A stretch of 64,000 nucleotides of DNA from Colimorpha_A sp045543555 (GCA_045543555.1 JAZQMQ010000024.1:124001-188000); one strand, 5' to 3'. Shown: positions 33,534-43,577, counted from the first letter of the stretch. Notes: generated by a model not told the origin, from the letters alone. Numbers and translations are program-made.

Positions 33534-34961
33534 ATGGGCGGTTATTTTGGAGTTGCGCTGAAGCACGACGCTTTGTCTGACGTCTTCTTCGGCACTGACT
33601 ATCATTCACATCTCGGAACAAGAAGGGCAGGAATTGCCACTTACGACTCTGAGATCGGTCTGCAGAGAGAGATTCATAACATAACAAACTCTCCCTTCAG
33701 AACCAAGTTTGACCACGTTTTCGGCGATATGAAGGGAACATCGGCGATCGGATGCATAAGCGATTATGATCCCCAGCCGCTTCTTATTCGTTCGAGACTC
33801 GGAACATACGCTATATGCTTTGTCGGTCTTATAAATAACGATAAGGAGCTAATCGACAGATATTTCGATACATCCTGCGGCGGACATTTTGATGCAATGA
33901 CAGGCGGCAAGGTAAATTCCGTTGAGCTTGTTGCGGCGCTTATCAATCAAAAGGACAATTTCGTTGACGGAATCCGTTTTGCACAGAATGAGATCGACGG
34001 TACTGCTTCAATTATTATCCTGAAGGAAGATGGAAAAATAATTGCCGCAAGAGACCGTGTTGGAAGAATTCCCGTGCAAATAGGTCGCAAGGACGAGGGT
34101 CTTTGTGTTGCTTTTGATTCTTTTGCCTATAAGAAGCTTGACTATGAGGATGAAAGAGAGCTTGGCCCCGGAGAAATCGTAGAGCTTTCCTCCGACTATT
34201 GCCGTCAGCTTTCTCCTCCGGGCAATGAAATGAAGGTCTGCTCATTCCTTTGGAGCTATTACGGCTTCCCAACCTCAACTTACGAGGGCGTAAACGTTGA
34301 GATAATGAGATATCGCAACGGTAAGATAATGGCGCAAAACGATAATGCTCTTGAAAATGCTGAAAACGTCGATTACATAGTCGGTGTTCCCGATTCGGGC
34401 ACTCCCCACGCAATAGGCTATGCCAATGAAAGCCGCATACCTTTTGCACGCGCATTTATAAAATATACTCCTACTTGGGCAAGAAGCTTCACACCCACCT
34501 CGCAGGAGGTCAGAAACAGAGTCGCAAAAATGAAGCAGATACCCGTTCACGAGCTTATTAAGGATAAAAACCTTCTTTTTGTTGACGATTCTATCGTTAG
34601 AGGAACTCAGCTTAAGGAAACTGTTGATTTCCTTTATGATAACGGAGCAAAGGCGGTTCATATGAGGTCAGCCTGCCCTCCAATAATGTACGGATGTAAA
34701 TATCTTAACTTCTCAAGAGCAACAAACGATATGGAGCTTATTGCAAGACGTATCATAATGGAACTCGAAGGAGAAGAAGGCTTTAAGTACATTGAGGAAT
34801 ACAGCGACGGTAACACTGAAAGAGGAAAAGCGCTACGTAAAACGATCTGCGACAGATTCCATTTCTCCTCTCTTGAATTCCAGTCTCTTGAGGGTGTTAT
34901 CGAAGCTATCGGAATCGATCCATGTAAGCTTTGCACGTATTGCTGGAACGGCAAGGAATAA
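33534..34961 (+). CDS. purF: PurF-like amidophosphoribosyltransferase lacking the N-terminal cysteine
   Basis: PurF makes phosphoribosylamine from PRPP and glutamine, the first step of purine synthesis. The 475 residues have a glutaminase-like N-terminal half and the PRT domain with the PRPP loop LLFVDDSIVRGTQ. C-terminal cysteines (CKLCTYC) match the Fe-S or structural cysteines of the family. The mature nucleophile Cys that should follow the initiator is absent: the protein begins MGGYFGVALKHD, and an in-frame TGA lies directly before ATG 33534, so no upstream start can supply one. Glutamine hydrolysis is therefore doubtful; ammonia may be used, or another residue serves. It is the only purF in the operon. 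Confidence 0.85.
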   Translation: MGGYFGVALKHDALSDVFFGTDYHSHLGTRRAGIATYDSEIGLQREIHNITNSPFRTKFDHVFGDMKGTSAIGCISDYDPQPLLIRSRLGTYAICFVGLINNDKELIDRYFDTSCGGHFDAMTGGKVNSVELVAALINQKDNFVDGIRFAQNEIDGTASIIILKEDGKIIAARDRVGRIPVQIGRKDEGLCVAFDSFAYKKLDYEDERELGPGEIVELSSDYCRQLSPPGNEMKVCSFLWSYYGFPTSTYEGVNVEIMRYRNGKIMAQNDNALENAENVDYIVGVPDSGTPHAIGYANESRIPFARAFIKYTPTWARSFTPTSQEVRNRVAKMKQIPVHELIKDKNLLFVDDSIVRGTQLKETVDFLYDNGAKAVHMRSACPPIMYGCKYLNFSRATNDMELIARRIIMELEGEEGFKYIEEYSDGNTERGKALRKTICDRFHFSSLEFQSLEGVIEAIGIDPCKLCTYCWNGKE

Positions 34962-34993
34962 TGAACTGTAAATAACTGAAAGGAATATAAGCT

Positions 34994-36034
34994 ATGAAGA
35001 GTTTTAGCGAAAGCTACAAGAACGCAGGAGTTGACATTACTGCAGGTTACAAGGCAGTTGAGCTTATGAAAAAGCATATTGCCCGTACAAGAAACGAGGG
35101 TTGTCTCGATGACGTCGGAGGCTTTGGCGGTTGCTTTGGTCTTCCAAAAGGTATGGAGGATCCGGTTCTCGTATCAGGTACCGACGGATGCGGAACAAAA
35201 GTAAAGCTTGCAATTCTTATGGACAAGCACGATACCATTGGCATTGACGCGGTCGCAATGTGTGTAAATGACATTATCTGCGTTGGTGCAAAGCCCCTTT
35301 TCTTCCTCGACTACATTGCTTGCGGTAAGAACGTTCCTGAGAAGATAGCTGATATCGTATCCGGTGTAGCAGAAGGTTGCGTACAGTCCGGCGCTGCACT
35401 TATTGGCGGTGAGACCGCTGAACACCCCGGACTTATGCCTGAGGAGGATTATGACCTTGCAGGATTTGCAGTTGGTATCGTTGACCGTAAGGACGTTATC
35501 GATAATACCAAGATGCAGGCAGGCGACGTTGTGATCGCACTTCCTTCTACCGGTATCCATTCTAACGGTTTCTCGCTTTGCCGTAAGGTGTTCAATATTG
35601 ATAATAACGATCCCCTTCTTTATGTTCCAAGAGACGTTCTCGGAGGAAAGACAATAGCTGATGCACTTCTTACTCCTACTAAGATATACGTAAAGCCTGT
35701 ACTTGCACTTCTTGAGCAGGTAACCGTTCACGGTATTTCCCACATTACAGGCGGCGGATTCTATGAAAACATTCCGAGAAGCATTCCCAACGGTCTCGGT
35801 GCTGTTATCAACAGAAGTGCGGTAAAGGTTCTTCCCATTTTCGATCTTATTGCTGAGTTTGGTAACGTCCCCGAAAGAGATATGTTCAATACCTATAATA
35901 TGGGCGTCGGTATGAGCGTTGTCGTTCCCGCTGATGAGGCTGATAAAGCGATAGAGGTTCTTAAGGCAAACGGAATCGATGCTTACGTTATCGGTAATAT
36001 CGTTGAGAGTGACGAAAAGGTTGTTATTAAGTAA
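34994..36034 (+). CDS. purM: Phosphoribosylformylglycinamidine cyclo-ligase (AIR synthetase)
   Basis: PurM closes the imidazole ring of AIR using ATP. The 346 residues contain the family landmarks SGTDGCGTKVKLA, DAVAMCVNDI, GAALIGGETAEHPG, PSTGIHSNGFSL and HITGGGFYEN. AAGGA lies before the ATG. The stop codon shares one base with the purN start (TAATG), so the two are translationally coupled. Confidence 0.96.
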   Translation: MKSFSESYKNAGVDITAGYKAVELMKKHIARTRNEGCLDDVGGFGGCFGLPKGMEDPVLVSGTDGCGTKVKLAILMDKHDTIGIDAVAMCVNDIICVGAKPLFFLDYIACGKNVPEKIADIVSGVAEGCVQSGAALIGGETAEHPGLMPEEDYDLAGFAVGIVDRKDVIDNTKMQAGDVVIALPSTGIHSNGFSLCRKVFNIDNNDPLLYVPRDVLGGKTIADALLTPTKIYVKPVLALLEQVTVHGISHITGGGFYENIPRSIPNGLGAVINRSAVKVLPIFDLIAEFGNVPERDMFNTYNMGVGMSVVVPADEADKAIEVLKANGIDAYVIGNIVESDEKVVIK

Positions 36035-36663
36035 TGAGTAAAAAGAGAATTGCCGTTCTTATATCAGGTGGCGGAACAAATCTTCAGGCTCTTATCGATT
36101 CTCAAGGTCGTGGCGAGCTTGGTAACGGCGAGATTACTTTGGTAATATCCTCTAAGGAAGGTGTTTATGGCCTTACCAGAGCGGAAAATGCAGGGATTCC
36201 TACAAAGGTTCTTGTAAGAAAGGAATACTCCTCTATTGCCGATTATTCTGCTGCTTTAACTAAGGCGCTTGTTGAGAATAATACCGATCTTGTCGTTTTA
36301 GCAGGCTTTTTGACGATAATAGACGAACAGGTTTACAACGCTTTTCCGAATAAGATCATTAACGTACACCCCGCACTTATTCCTTCTTTTTGCGGTAAAG
36401 GCTTTTACGGTCTTCACGTTCACGAAGCCGCCCTCGACAAAGGGGTTAAGGTTTCGGGAGCTACAGTTCATTTTGTGACTCCGGAATGTGATGCAGGTCC
36501 GATAATATTGCAAAGAGCGGTGCTTGTAATGCAGGGCGATACACCGGAAATACTTCAGAAAAGAATAATGGAAGAAGCAGAATGGAAGATTCTTCCTTAT
36601 GCAGTTCAACTGTTTTGTGATGAAAGACTTGAAGTTATCGACAACATAGTTTATATTAAATAA
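36034..36663 (+). CDS. purN: Phosphoribosylglycinamide formyltransferase
   Basis: PurN transfers a formyl group from 10-formyl-THF to GAR. The 209 residues start with AVLISGGGTNLQALID. The formyl-transfer motif INVHPALIPSFCGKGFYG contains the catalytic His, and SGATVHFVTPECDAGPII holds the catalytic Asp. The donor is made by Fhs at the end of the same operon. Confidence 0.95.
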   Translation: MSKKRIAVLISGGGTNLQALIDSQGRGELGNGEITLVISSKEGVYGLTRAENAGIPTKVLVRKEYSSIADYSAALTKALVENNTDLVVLAGFLTIIDEQVYNAFPNKIINVHPALIPSFCGKGFYGLHVHEAALDKGVKVSGATVHFVTPECDAGPIILQRAVLVMQGDTPEILQKRIMEEAEWKILPYAVQLFCDERLEVIDNIVYIK

Positions 36664-36684
36664 CTAAAATAAAGGAGACATATC

Positions 36685-37401
36685 ATGAAGGTCAATACTA
36701 TAGCAAGTGAGCTTAATTCCTTAGCGTACCATGGAAGAGGAATTATTATAGGAAAAAGCGCAGATGGAAAAAAAGCTGTAACCGCATACTTCATAATGGG
36801 AAGAAGTGTTAATTCGAGAAACCGCGTTTTTGTAGCTGAGGGTGACGCTATGAGAACAAAGGCGTTTGACGAGTCAAAGATGGTAGATCCCCATCTTATC
36901 ATCTATTATCCTGTACGTGTACTGGGAAATAAGACTATCGTAACAAACGGAGATCAAACTGATACGATTTATGATCTTATGGACAAGCAGATGACCTTCG
37001 AGCAGGCACTCCGTACCCGTGAATTCGAGGACGATAAGCCTAATTTCACTCCTCGTATTTCGGGAATCATTCACCGTGAAAACGGAGATATGAACTACGC
37101 TATGTCAATCCTTAAGAGCGCTGAAGGAGATGATAGCTCTTGCGAAAGATTCACCTATGCATATTCAAATCCGGTAGCAGGTAAAGCGAAGTTCATTCAC
37201 ACATATAACTGTGATGGAAATCCCCTTCCTTCTTTTGAAGGCGAGCCTAAGACCCTCGAGCTCCCCGATGTTTCTATTGACGAGCTCACCGATCTTATCT
37301 GGACAAATCTTAACGAAGATAATAAGGTCTCATTGTTTGTGCGTTATATCGATATTGCAAGCGGCGAAACAGAGACAAGAATTGTAAATAAGAACGTTTA
37401 A
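36685..37401 (+). CDS. purO: IMP cyclohydrolase, PurO-like
   Basis: This enzyme closes FAICAR to IMP, the last step of the pathway. The 238 residues do not resemble the PurH cyclohydrolase domain but match PurO-type proteins first found in archaea: LNSLAYHGRGIIIGKSADGK, YFIMGRSVNSRNRVF and PRISGIIHRENGDMNYAMSI. Its place between purN and a stand-alone AICAR transformylase supports the assignment, as the two together replace bifunctional PurH. AGGAG stands before the ATG. Confidence 0.85.
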   Translation: MKVNTIASELNSLAYHGRGIIIGKSADGKKAVTAYFIMGRSVNSRNRVFVAEGDAMRTKAFDESKMVDPHLIIYYPVRVLGNKTIVTNGDQTDTIYDLMDKQMTFEQALRTREFEDDKPNFTPRISGIIHRENGDMNYAMSILKSAEGDDSSCERFTYAYSNPVAGKAKFIHTYNCDGNPLPSFEGEPKTLELPDVSIDELTDLIWTNLNEDNKVSLFVRYIDIASGETETRIVNKNV

Positions 37402-37412
37402 GGAGTAAGAAA

Positions 37413-38597
37413 ATGAAAGAATTTGAACTTAAATACGGCTGCAACCCCAATCAGAAGCCTTCAAAGATCTATATGCACGACGGAAGTGAGCTTCCAATCG
37501 AAATCTTGAACGGCCGTCCCGGCTACATCAATTTTCTTGATGCATTCAACTCCTGGCAGCTTGTAAAGGAGCCCAAGGAGGCACTTGGAATGCCTGCAGT
37601 AACTTCCTTCAAGCACGTTTCTCCCACATCCGCGGCCATTGGTATACCGCTTTCCGAGAAGCTTAAGAAGGCTTGCTTCGTTGATGATATCGAGGGTCTT
37701 GACGAGTCGCCCCTTGCTTGTGCTTATGCAAGAGCGAGAGGCACCGACAGAATGTGCTCATTCGGTGACTGGGTAGCTCTTTCAGACGTTTGCGACGTTA
37801 CCACCGCACTTATGATCAAGCGTGAGGTCTCCGACGGAGTTATCGCTCCCGGATATGAGCCCGAGGCACTTGAGATTCTTAAATCCAAGAGAAAGGGCGG
37901 CTACAACATCGTAAAGATCGATCCCGATTTTGTTCCTGCTGAGACAGAAAGAAAGCAGGTTTACGGTATTACTTTTGAGCAGGGAAGAAACAATTTCAAA
38001 ATCGACCGTGAGCTTCTCACAAACGTAGTTACCGCTAACAAGGATATGCCCGAAAGTGCAATCCGCGATCTTATTATCGCGCTTATCACCCTTAAGTATA
38101 CGCAGTCCAATTCCGTTTGCTTCGCAGTTGACGGACAGGCTATCGGCGTAGGCGCAGGTCAGCAGTCTCGTGTTCATTGCACCCGTCTTGCAGGTGGTAA
38201 GGCAGACACATGGTTCCTCCGTCAGTCCGACAAGGTTCTTAACCTGCCCTTCAAGGATACCATCGGCCGTCCCGACCGTGATAACGTTATCGACGGTTAC
38301 ATTAATCAGAATGAAGAGGACGTTTGCGCGGACGGTAACTGGCAGAAGTACTTCACCGTTCAGCCTCAGCCCTTCACCAAGGAAGAGCAGAGAGCCTTCC
38401 TTGATACCGTTGACGGTGTTGCACTTGGCTCTGATGCATTCTTCCCCTTCTCCGATAACATCGAGAGAGCAAAGAAGAGTGGCGTAAAGTATATTGCTGA
38501 GCCCGGCGGATCTATTCGTGACGACGTTGTAATTGAGTGCTGTGATAAGTACGGTATGTCTATGGCATTTACCGGAATGCGTCTCTTCCACCATTGA
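37413..38597 (+). CDS. AICAR formyltransferase, stand-alone
   Basis: The product formylates AICAR with 10-formyl-THF to give FAICAR. The 394 residues correspond to the transformylase part of PurH only. Start KYGCNPNQKPS, the active-site SFKHVSPTSAA with its catalytic Lys-His pair, GVGAGQQSRVHCTRLAG, and SDAFFPFSDNIERA followed by AEPGGSIRD are all family marks. No MGS-like cyclohydrolase domain precedes it; that step is given to the purO product just upstream, 11 bases away. AICAR (ZMP) is the compound whose triphosphate is sensed by the operon's riboswitch. Confidence 0.93.
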   Translation: MKEFELKYGCNPNQKPSKIYMHDGSELPIEILNGRPGYINFLDAFNSWQLVKEPKEALGMPAVTSFKHVSPTSAAIGIPLSEKLKKACFVDDIEGLDESPLACAYARARGTDRMCSFGDWVALSDVCDVTTALMIKREVSDGVIAPGYEPEALEILKSKRKGGYNIVKIDPDFVPAETERKQVYGITFEQGRNNFKIDRELLTNVVTANKDMPESAIRDLIIALITLKYTQSNSVCFAVDGQAIGVGAGQQSRVHCTRLAGGKADTWFLRQSDKVLNLPFKDTIGRPDRDNVIDGYINQNEEDVCADGNWQKYFTVQPQPFTKEEQRAFLDTVDGVALGSDAFFPFSDNIERAKKSGVKYIAEPGGSIRDDVVIECCDKYGMSMAFTGMRLFHH

Positions 38598-38616
38598 TTT
38601 TGAAAGGAATACTGAT

Positions 38617-39885
38617 ATGAAAGTAATGGTCGTGGGCGGCGGAGGCCGCGAGCACGCTATCATTAAAAAGCTAAAGCTTTCTCCCGAAATAGACGTAATT
38701 TACGCTCTTCCCGGCAATGCGGGTATTGCGGCTGACGCCGAGTGTGTTGACATCGGTGCTAAGGATATCGACGGTATTGTTGATTTTGCAGTTAAAAACG
38801 GAATCGAGTATGCGGTAGTCGCTCCGGATGATCCTCTTGTTCTCGGTGCGGTCGATAGATTGAACGAGGTCGGTATACCTTGCTTCGGCCCAACAGCAGA
38901 TGCTGCTATTATTGAGGGAAGTAAGATATTCTCCAAGAATTTGATGAAAAAATACGGCATACCCACCGCTACCTACGAGACTTTCGATAATGAAGCTGAC
39001 GCCTTGCGCTATCTTGAGAGTGCCAAAATGCCTATAGTTATAAAAGCAGACGGACTCGCTCTCGGAAAGGGCGTAATTATCGCCGAGACTAGAAACGAGG
39101 CACTTGACGCTGTTAATAGTATGATGGCTGACAAGGTGTTCGGTAACAGTGGTTCAAGGATCGTTATCGAGGAATTTCTGACAGGGCCTGAGGTTTCTGT
39201 TCTTGCATTTACTGATGGCAAGACCGTAAAGCCTATGGTCTCATCTATGGACCACAAGAGAGCAAAGGACAATGACGAAGGACTTAATACCGGCGGAATG
39301 GGCACAGTTGCTCCCAACCCTTATTACACGTCCGATATTGCCGCAGAGTGCATGGAAAAAATATTCCTGCCTACCGTTAACGCTATGAATTCCGAGGGAA
39401 GAACCTTTAAGGGTTGTCTCTATTTCGGACTTATGCTTACTCCCGATGGCCCTAAGGTAATCGAGTATAACTGCCGCTTCGGTGATCCCGAGACTCAGGT
39501 TGTGCTTCCGCTTCTTGAAAGCGATCTTTTCACAGTAATGAAGGCGGTGACCGAGGGCAAGCTTGAGGAGACCGAGGTTGTGTTCAGCGAAAAAAATGCT
39601 TGCTGTGTTATTATGGCTTCCGACGGCTATCCTCAGTCTTACGGTAAGGGATACGAGATCAGAATATCCGATAACGTAATCGACTCCGTTTACGTTGCGG
39701 GAGCGGCGTTTAAGGATGGCAAGATGGTCACCTCAGGCGGAAGAGTGCTCGGTGTAACCGCAATTTCGGATACTCTTTCTCAGGCGATCTGTGATGCATA
39801 CGCAAAGGTTCCCGAGATTAGCTTTGATAATGCATATTACCGCAGCGACATCGGAAAAAGAGCCCTTAAGGCATTGGAGGATTAA
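38617..39885 (+). CDS. purD: Phosphoribosylamine--glycine ligase
   Basis: PurD, an ATP-grasp enzyme, joins phosphoribosylamine and glycine to GAR. The 422 residues begin MKVMVVGGGGREHAI, contain ATP-grasp segments (VIKADGLALGKGV, SMDHKRAKDNDEGLNTGGMG) and end with the family's RALKALED-type tail. A longer frame to 38533 overlaps the AICAR transformylase gene; GAAAGGA nine bases before ATG 38617 decides the start. Two bases separate it from purL. Confidence 0.95.
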   Translation: MKVMVVGGGGREHAIIKKLKLSPEIDVIYALPGNAGIAADAECVDIGAKDIDGIVDFAVKNGIEYAVVAPDDPLVLGAVDRLNEVGIPCFGPTADAAIIEGSKIFSKNLMKKYGIPTATYETFDNEADALRYLESAKMPIVIKADGLALGKGVIIAETRNEALDAVNSMMADKVFGNSGSRIVIEEFLTGPEVSVLAFTDGKTVKPMVSSMDHKRAKDNDEGLNTGGMGTVAPNPYYTSDIAAECMEKIFLPTVNAMNSEGRTFKGCLYFGLMLTPDGPKVIEYNCRFGDPETQVVLPLLESDLFTVMKAVTEGKLEETEVVFSEKNACCVIMASDGYPQSYGKGYEIRISDNVIDSVYVAGAAFKDGKMVTSGGRVLGVTAISDTLSQAICDAYAKVPEISFDNAYYRSDIGKRALKALED

Positions 39886-39887
39886 TA

Positions 39888-42800
39888 ATGGTATACAGAA
39901 TATACGTAGAAAAGAAAGCAGAGCTTGCCCACGAGGCAAACGGCTTGGGCAACGAGCTTAAGAATCTTGTTGGAATTAAGGGACTTGATTCCGTACGAGT
40001 TATCAACCGATATGACGTTGAGAATATTGACGAGGAGCTTTTCGAGAAGGCTGTAAGAACGATCTTCTCCGAGCCTCAGCTTGACATTGTAACCACCGAG
40101 CTCAATGCAGAGGGTACTGTTTTTGCGGTCGAGCCTCTTCCCGGTCAGTTTGACCAGAGAGCTGATTCCGCCGCGCAGTGCATTCAGCTTCAGAGTCAGG
40201 GCGACCGTCCTACAGTTCGTTCTGCGAAGGTTTACGTACTTGACGGAGATATTTCTTCCGAGGACGTAGATAAGATAAAGAAATTTGTAATTAATGCAGT
40301 TGAAAGCAGGGAAGCTTCCCTTGAAAAGCCTGAAACTCTTAAAATCGAGTATGCTATTCCCGAAACTGTCGCAACAGTTGAAGGCTTTATCTCTCTTGAT
40401 GAAGCAGGACTTACAGAGATGCTTGACAATCTTGGACTTGCAATGGACCTTGACGACCTCAAGTTCCTTCAGAATTACTTCAAGAATGAGGAAAAGCGTG
40501 ATCCCACCATTACCGAAATAAGAGTAGTTGACACATATTGGTCTGACCATTGCCGTCACACAACATTCTCTACCCACATTGATAACGCAAGAATATCCGA
40601 TAAGGCGGTAGCCGAGGCATATGAGCGTTACCTTGCGTCAAGAGTTGAGGTTTACGGTGAGGAGAAGGCATCAAAGCGTCCTCAGACTCTAATGGATATC
40701 GCAACTATTGCAGGTAAGGTTCTTAAAAAGAGGGGTGTTCTTCCCGAGCTTGATGAGAGTGAGGAAATCAATGCTTGCTCAATTCACGTAACAGCTAACG
40801 TTAACGGTGAGGATCAGGATTGGCTTCTTATGTTCAAGAACGAGACTCACAACCATCCCACTGAAATCGAACCCTTCGGTGGTGCGGCAACCTGTATTGG
40901 TGGCTGTATTCGTGACCCTCTTTCTGGTAGAGCATACGTTCACCAGGCAATGAGAGTTACCGGTGCAGCTGATCCCCGTAAGCCTTTAAATGAAACTTTA
41001 TCAGGTAAGCTTCCTCAGAGAAAGCTTTGTCAGACTGCAGCTGCAGGTTATTCTTCTTACGGTAACCAGATCGGTCTTGCAACAGGTCACGTAGCTGAGG
41101 TCTACCACGACGGTTACGTAGCTAAGCGTCTAGAGTGCGGTGCAGTAGTCGCTGCCGCTCCTGCGCATAATGTACGTCGTGAGCGCCCTGAAGCTGGAGA
41201 CGTAATCATTCTTCTTGGCGGCAGAACAGGTAGAGATGGTATCGGTGGTGCTACAGGCTCCTCTAAGAGCCATAATATGAAGTCCCTTACCACTATGGCT
41301 TCCGAGGTACAGAAGGGTAATGCTCCTGAGGAAAGAAAGATCCAGAGACTTTTCCGTGACTCCGCAGTAACCCGTCTTATCAAGAGATGTAACGACTTTG
41401 GTGCAGGCGGTGTTTCTGTTGCTATAGGTGAGCTTGCAGACGGTCTTAAGATCGATCTTGATGCGGTTCGTAAGAAATATGACGGTCTTGACGGCACTGA
41501 GCTTGCTATCTCCGAGTCACAGGAGAGAATGGCTGTTGTGGTTGAAGCTAAGGATGCTGATAAATTCATTGAGTATGCCGAGAAGGAAAATCTTGAGGCG
41601 TACCGTGTTGCAATAGTAACCGAGGAAGCTCGCATGGTAATGACCTGGAAGGGACAGATCATAGCGGATCTTTCACGCGATTTCCTTAACACCAACGGTG
41701 CTGATAAGCATACCGAGGTGGAGGTCAACGAAAAGGATCTTTCCGTATTCTCTAAGGCTATTTACGGCAATCTCAGAGAGATGGCAGCAGACCTTAAGAC
41801 TGCAAGCAGACGAGGACTCGTTGAGCGCTTTGACGGATCTATCGGAGCGGGCTCCGTTCTTATGCCCTTTGGCGGAAAGACTCAGAAGACTCCCGCTCAG
41901 GCAATGGCGGCCGTTCTTCCCATGCTTCCCGGTCAGTATACAGATCAGGCAAGCGTAATGGCATGGGGACTTGATGCAGATACTATGTGTGTTGACACAT
42001 ATACAGGTGCCAAGGCGTCTATTTACAGCTCTATGGCAAAGATTGTTGCAGCAGGAGCTGACTACAAGGATGCATACCTCACGCTTCAGGAATTCTTTGA
42101 AAAGCTTCGTAATGAGCCTGTTCGTTGGGGAAAGCCTTTTGCGGCTCTTCTTGGCGCAATGGATGCTCAGCTTGAACTTAATGCTGCTGCAATAGGCGGT
42201 AAGGACTCTATGTCAGGTACGTTCCTTGACAAGGATGTTCCTCCTACGCTTATTTCCTTCGCTATCGCTCCGATAAAAGCACAGGACGTAATCTCTCCCG
42301 AATTCAAGGCAGCAGGACATCCAGTTTACCTCTTTGCTCCTACAGATAAGGGTGCAGAGTCCACAAAGGCAGCGTGGGAATCCTTCCACAGCTTCTGCAA
42401 GGATGGTAAGGTAAAGGCTGCATGGGCGGTTGAAAACGGTCTTGGCGAGGCAGTTATGAAGATGTCCTTCGGAAACTGTATAGGATTCATTTCAAATGGT
42501 ACAATCGGAAATAATTGGCACAGCACGATGATGTATGACTTCATTGTTGCGGAGCTTGAAAATGAAATCGATTGCGAATATGCAGCTAAAATCGGTGAAA
42601 CTTCTATAGTACCCGAAATAGTTCTAGATAATGACAGCGCAACGATTGAGGAGCTTATGGCTCTCAACGAGGGCACTCTCGAGGATGTATATCCCACAAA
42701 CGCTCCCGTTAAGTCCGATGAAGTTCCCGCATTTGCCTTTAACGGTGGATGCAACGTTGCTCCTGCTATCAAGGTAGCACGCCCCAAGGCACTTATTCCC

Positions 42801-43577
42801 GTATTCCCCGGTACCAACTGTGAATTTGACTCTGCACGTGCTCTTGAGGCAGCAGGTGCTGAGGCTGATATCGTAGTTATCAGAAACCTTACTGCCGATG
42901 ATGTTTCGAGAAGCGTTGAAACCGTTTCTAAGAAGCTTTCCGAGAGCAATATCGTATTTATTCCCGGTGGATTCTCCGGTGGAGATGAGCCTGACGGTTC
43001 TGCAAAGTTTATTACCGCATTCTTCCGTAATCCGGAAATCAAGGAACAGGTCCACACTCTTCTTAATGAACGTGATGGTCTTATGCTCGGTATCTGTAAT
43101 GGATTCCAAGCTCTTATAAAGCTTGGTCTTGTTCCTTACGGAAAGATTATTGATACAGATGAGAATTGTCCTACTCTTACATATAATGTAATCGGAAGAC
43201 ACCAGTCGAAGCTTGTTCGTACAAGAGTTTGTACAAATAAGTCTCCTTGGCTCAGCGGAACTGAAGTTGGACAGATTTATACTGTGCCGATCTCTCACGG
43301 TGAAGGCCGATTCCTTGCTGATGAGGAGCTTATCAGAAAGCTTGCTGAAAACGGACAGATCGCTACACAGTACGTTGATCTTAACGGCATTCCTTCTATG
43401 GATACATCCTTCAACCCCAACGGTTCTATACTTGCGGTTGAGGGTATCACGTCTCCCGACGGACGTATCCTTGGTAAAATGGGACACAGTGAGCGTATCG
43501 GTAATAATCTCTATAAGAACGTTATCGGTAAATATGATATGCATCTCTTCGCTTCCGCAGTTAAATATTTTAAGTGA
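39888..43577 (+). CDS. purL: Phosphoribosylformylglycinamidine synthase, single-chain
   Basis: The enzyme converts FGAR to FGAM with glutamine and ATP. The 1229 residues fuse the synthetase and glutaminase units that many Firmicutes keep as PurS, PurL and PurQ. The N-terminal part is the PurS-like domain. The core has YWSDHCRHTTF and NETHNHPTEIEPFGGAATCIGG. The C-terminal glutaminase starts near ALIPVFPGTNCEFD, with nucleophile Cys in LGICNGFQ and the late His-Glu in SHGEGRF. The single-chain type is common in anaerobes of this group and Proteobacteria. Because this amidotransferase keeps its cysteine, the loss in PurF is not a general trait of the operon. Confidence 0.96.
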   Translation: MVYRIYVEKKAELAHEANGLGNELKNLVGIKGLDSVRVINRYDVENIDEELFEKAVRTIFSEPQLDIVTTELNAEGTVFAVEPLPGQFDQRADSAAQCIQLQSQGDRPTVRSAKVYVLDGDISSEDVDKIKKFVINAVESREASLEKPETLKIEYAIPETVATVEGFISLDEAGLTEMLDNLGLAMDLDDLKFLQNYFKNEEKRDPTITEIRVVDTYWSDHCRHTTFSTHIDNARISDKAVAEAYERYLASRVEVYGEEKASKRPQTLMDIATIAGKVLKKRGVLPELDESEEINACSIHVTANVNGEDQDWLLMFKNETHNHPTEIEPFGGAATCIGGCIRDPLSGRAYVHQAMRVTGAADPRKPLNETLSGKLPQRKLCQTAAAGYSSYGNQIGLATGHVAEVYHDGYVAKRLECGAVVAAAPAHNVRRERPEAGDVIILLGGRTGRDGIGGATGSSKSHNMKSLTTMASEVQKGNAPEERKIQRLFRDSAVTRLIKRCNDFGAGGVSVAIGELADGLKIDLDAVRKKYDGLDGTELAISESQERMAVVVEAKDADKFIEYAEKENLEAYRVAIVTEEARMVMTWKGQIIADLSRDFLNTNGADKHTEVEVNEKDLSVFSKAIYGNLREMAADLKTASRRGLVERFDGSIGAGSVLMPFGGKTQKTPAQAMAAVLPMLPGQYTDQASVMAWGLDADTMCVDTYTGAKASIYSSMAKIVAAGADYKDAYLTLQEFFEKLRNEPVRWGKPFAALLGAMDAQLELNAAAIGGKDSMSGTFLDKDVPPTLISFAIAPIKAQDVISPEFKAAGHPVYLFAPTDKGAESTKAAWESFHSFCKDGKVKAAWAVENGLGEAVMKMSFGNCIGFISNGTIGNNWHSTMMYDFIVAELENEIDCEYAAKIGETSIVPEIVLDNDSATIEELMALNEGTLEDVYPTNAPVKSDEVPAFAFNGGCNVAPAIKVARPKALIPVFPGTNCEFDSARALEAAGAEADIVVIRNLTADDVSRSVETVSKKLSESNIVFIPGGFSGGDEPDGSAKFITAFFRNPEIKEQVHTLLNERDGLMLGICNGFQALIKLGLVPYGKIIDTDENCPTLTYNVIGRHQSKLVRTRVCTNKSPWLSGTEVGQIYTVPISHGEGRFLADEELIRKLAENGQIATQYVDLNGIPSMDTSFNPNGSILAVEGITSPDGRILGKMGHSERIGNNLYKNVIGKYDMHLFASAVKYFK

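Noticed and set aside
39882..40577. Long minus-strand open frame opposite purL
   Set aside because: It is a mirror of strongly biased purL codons and has no family features.
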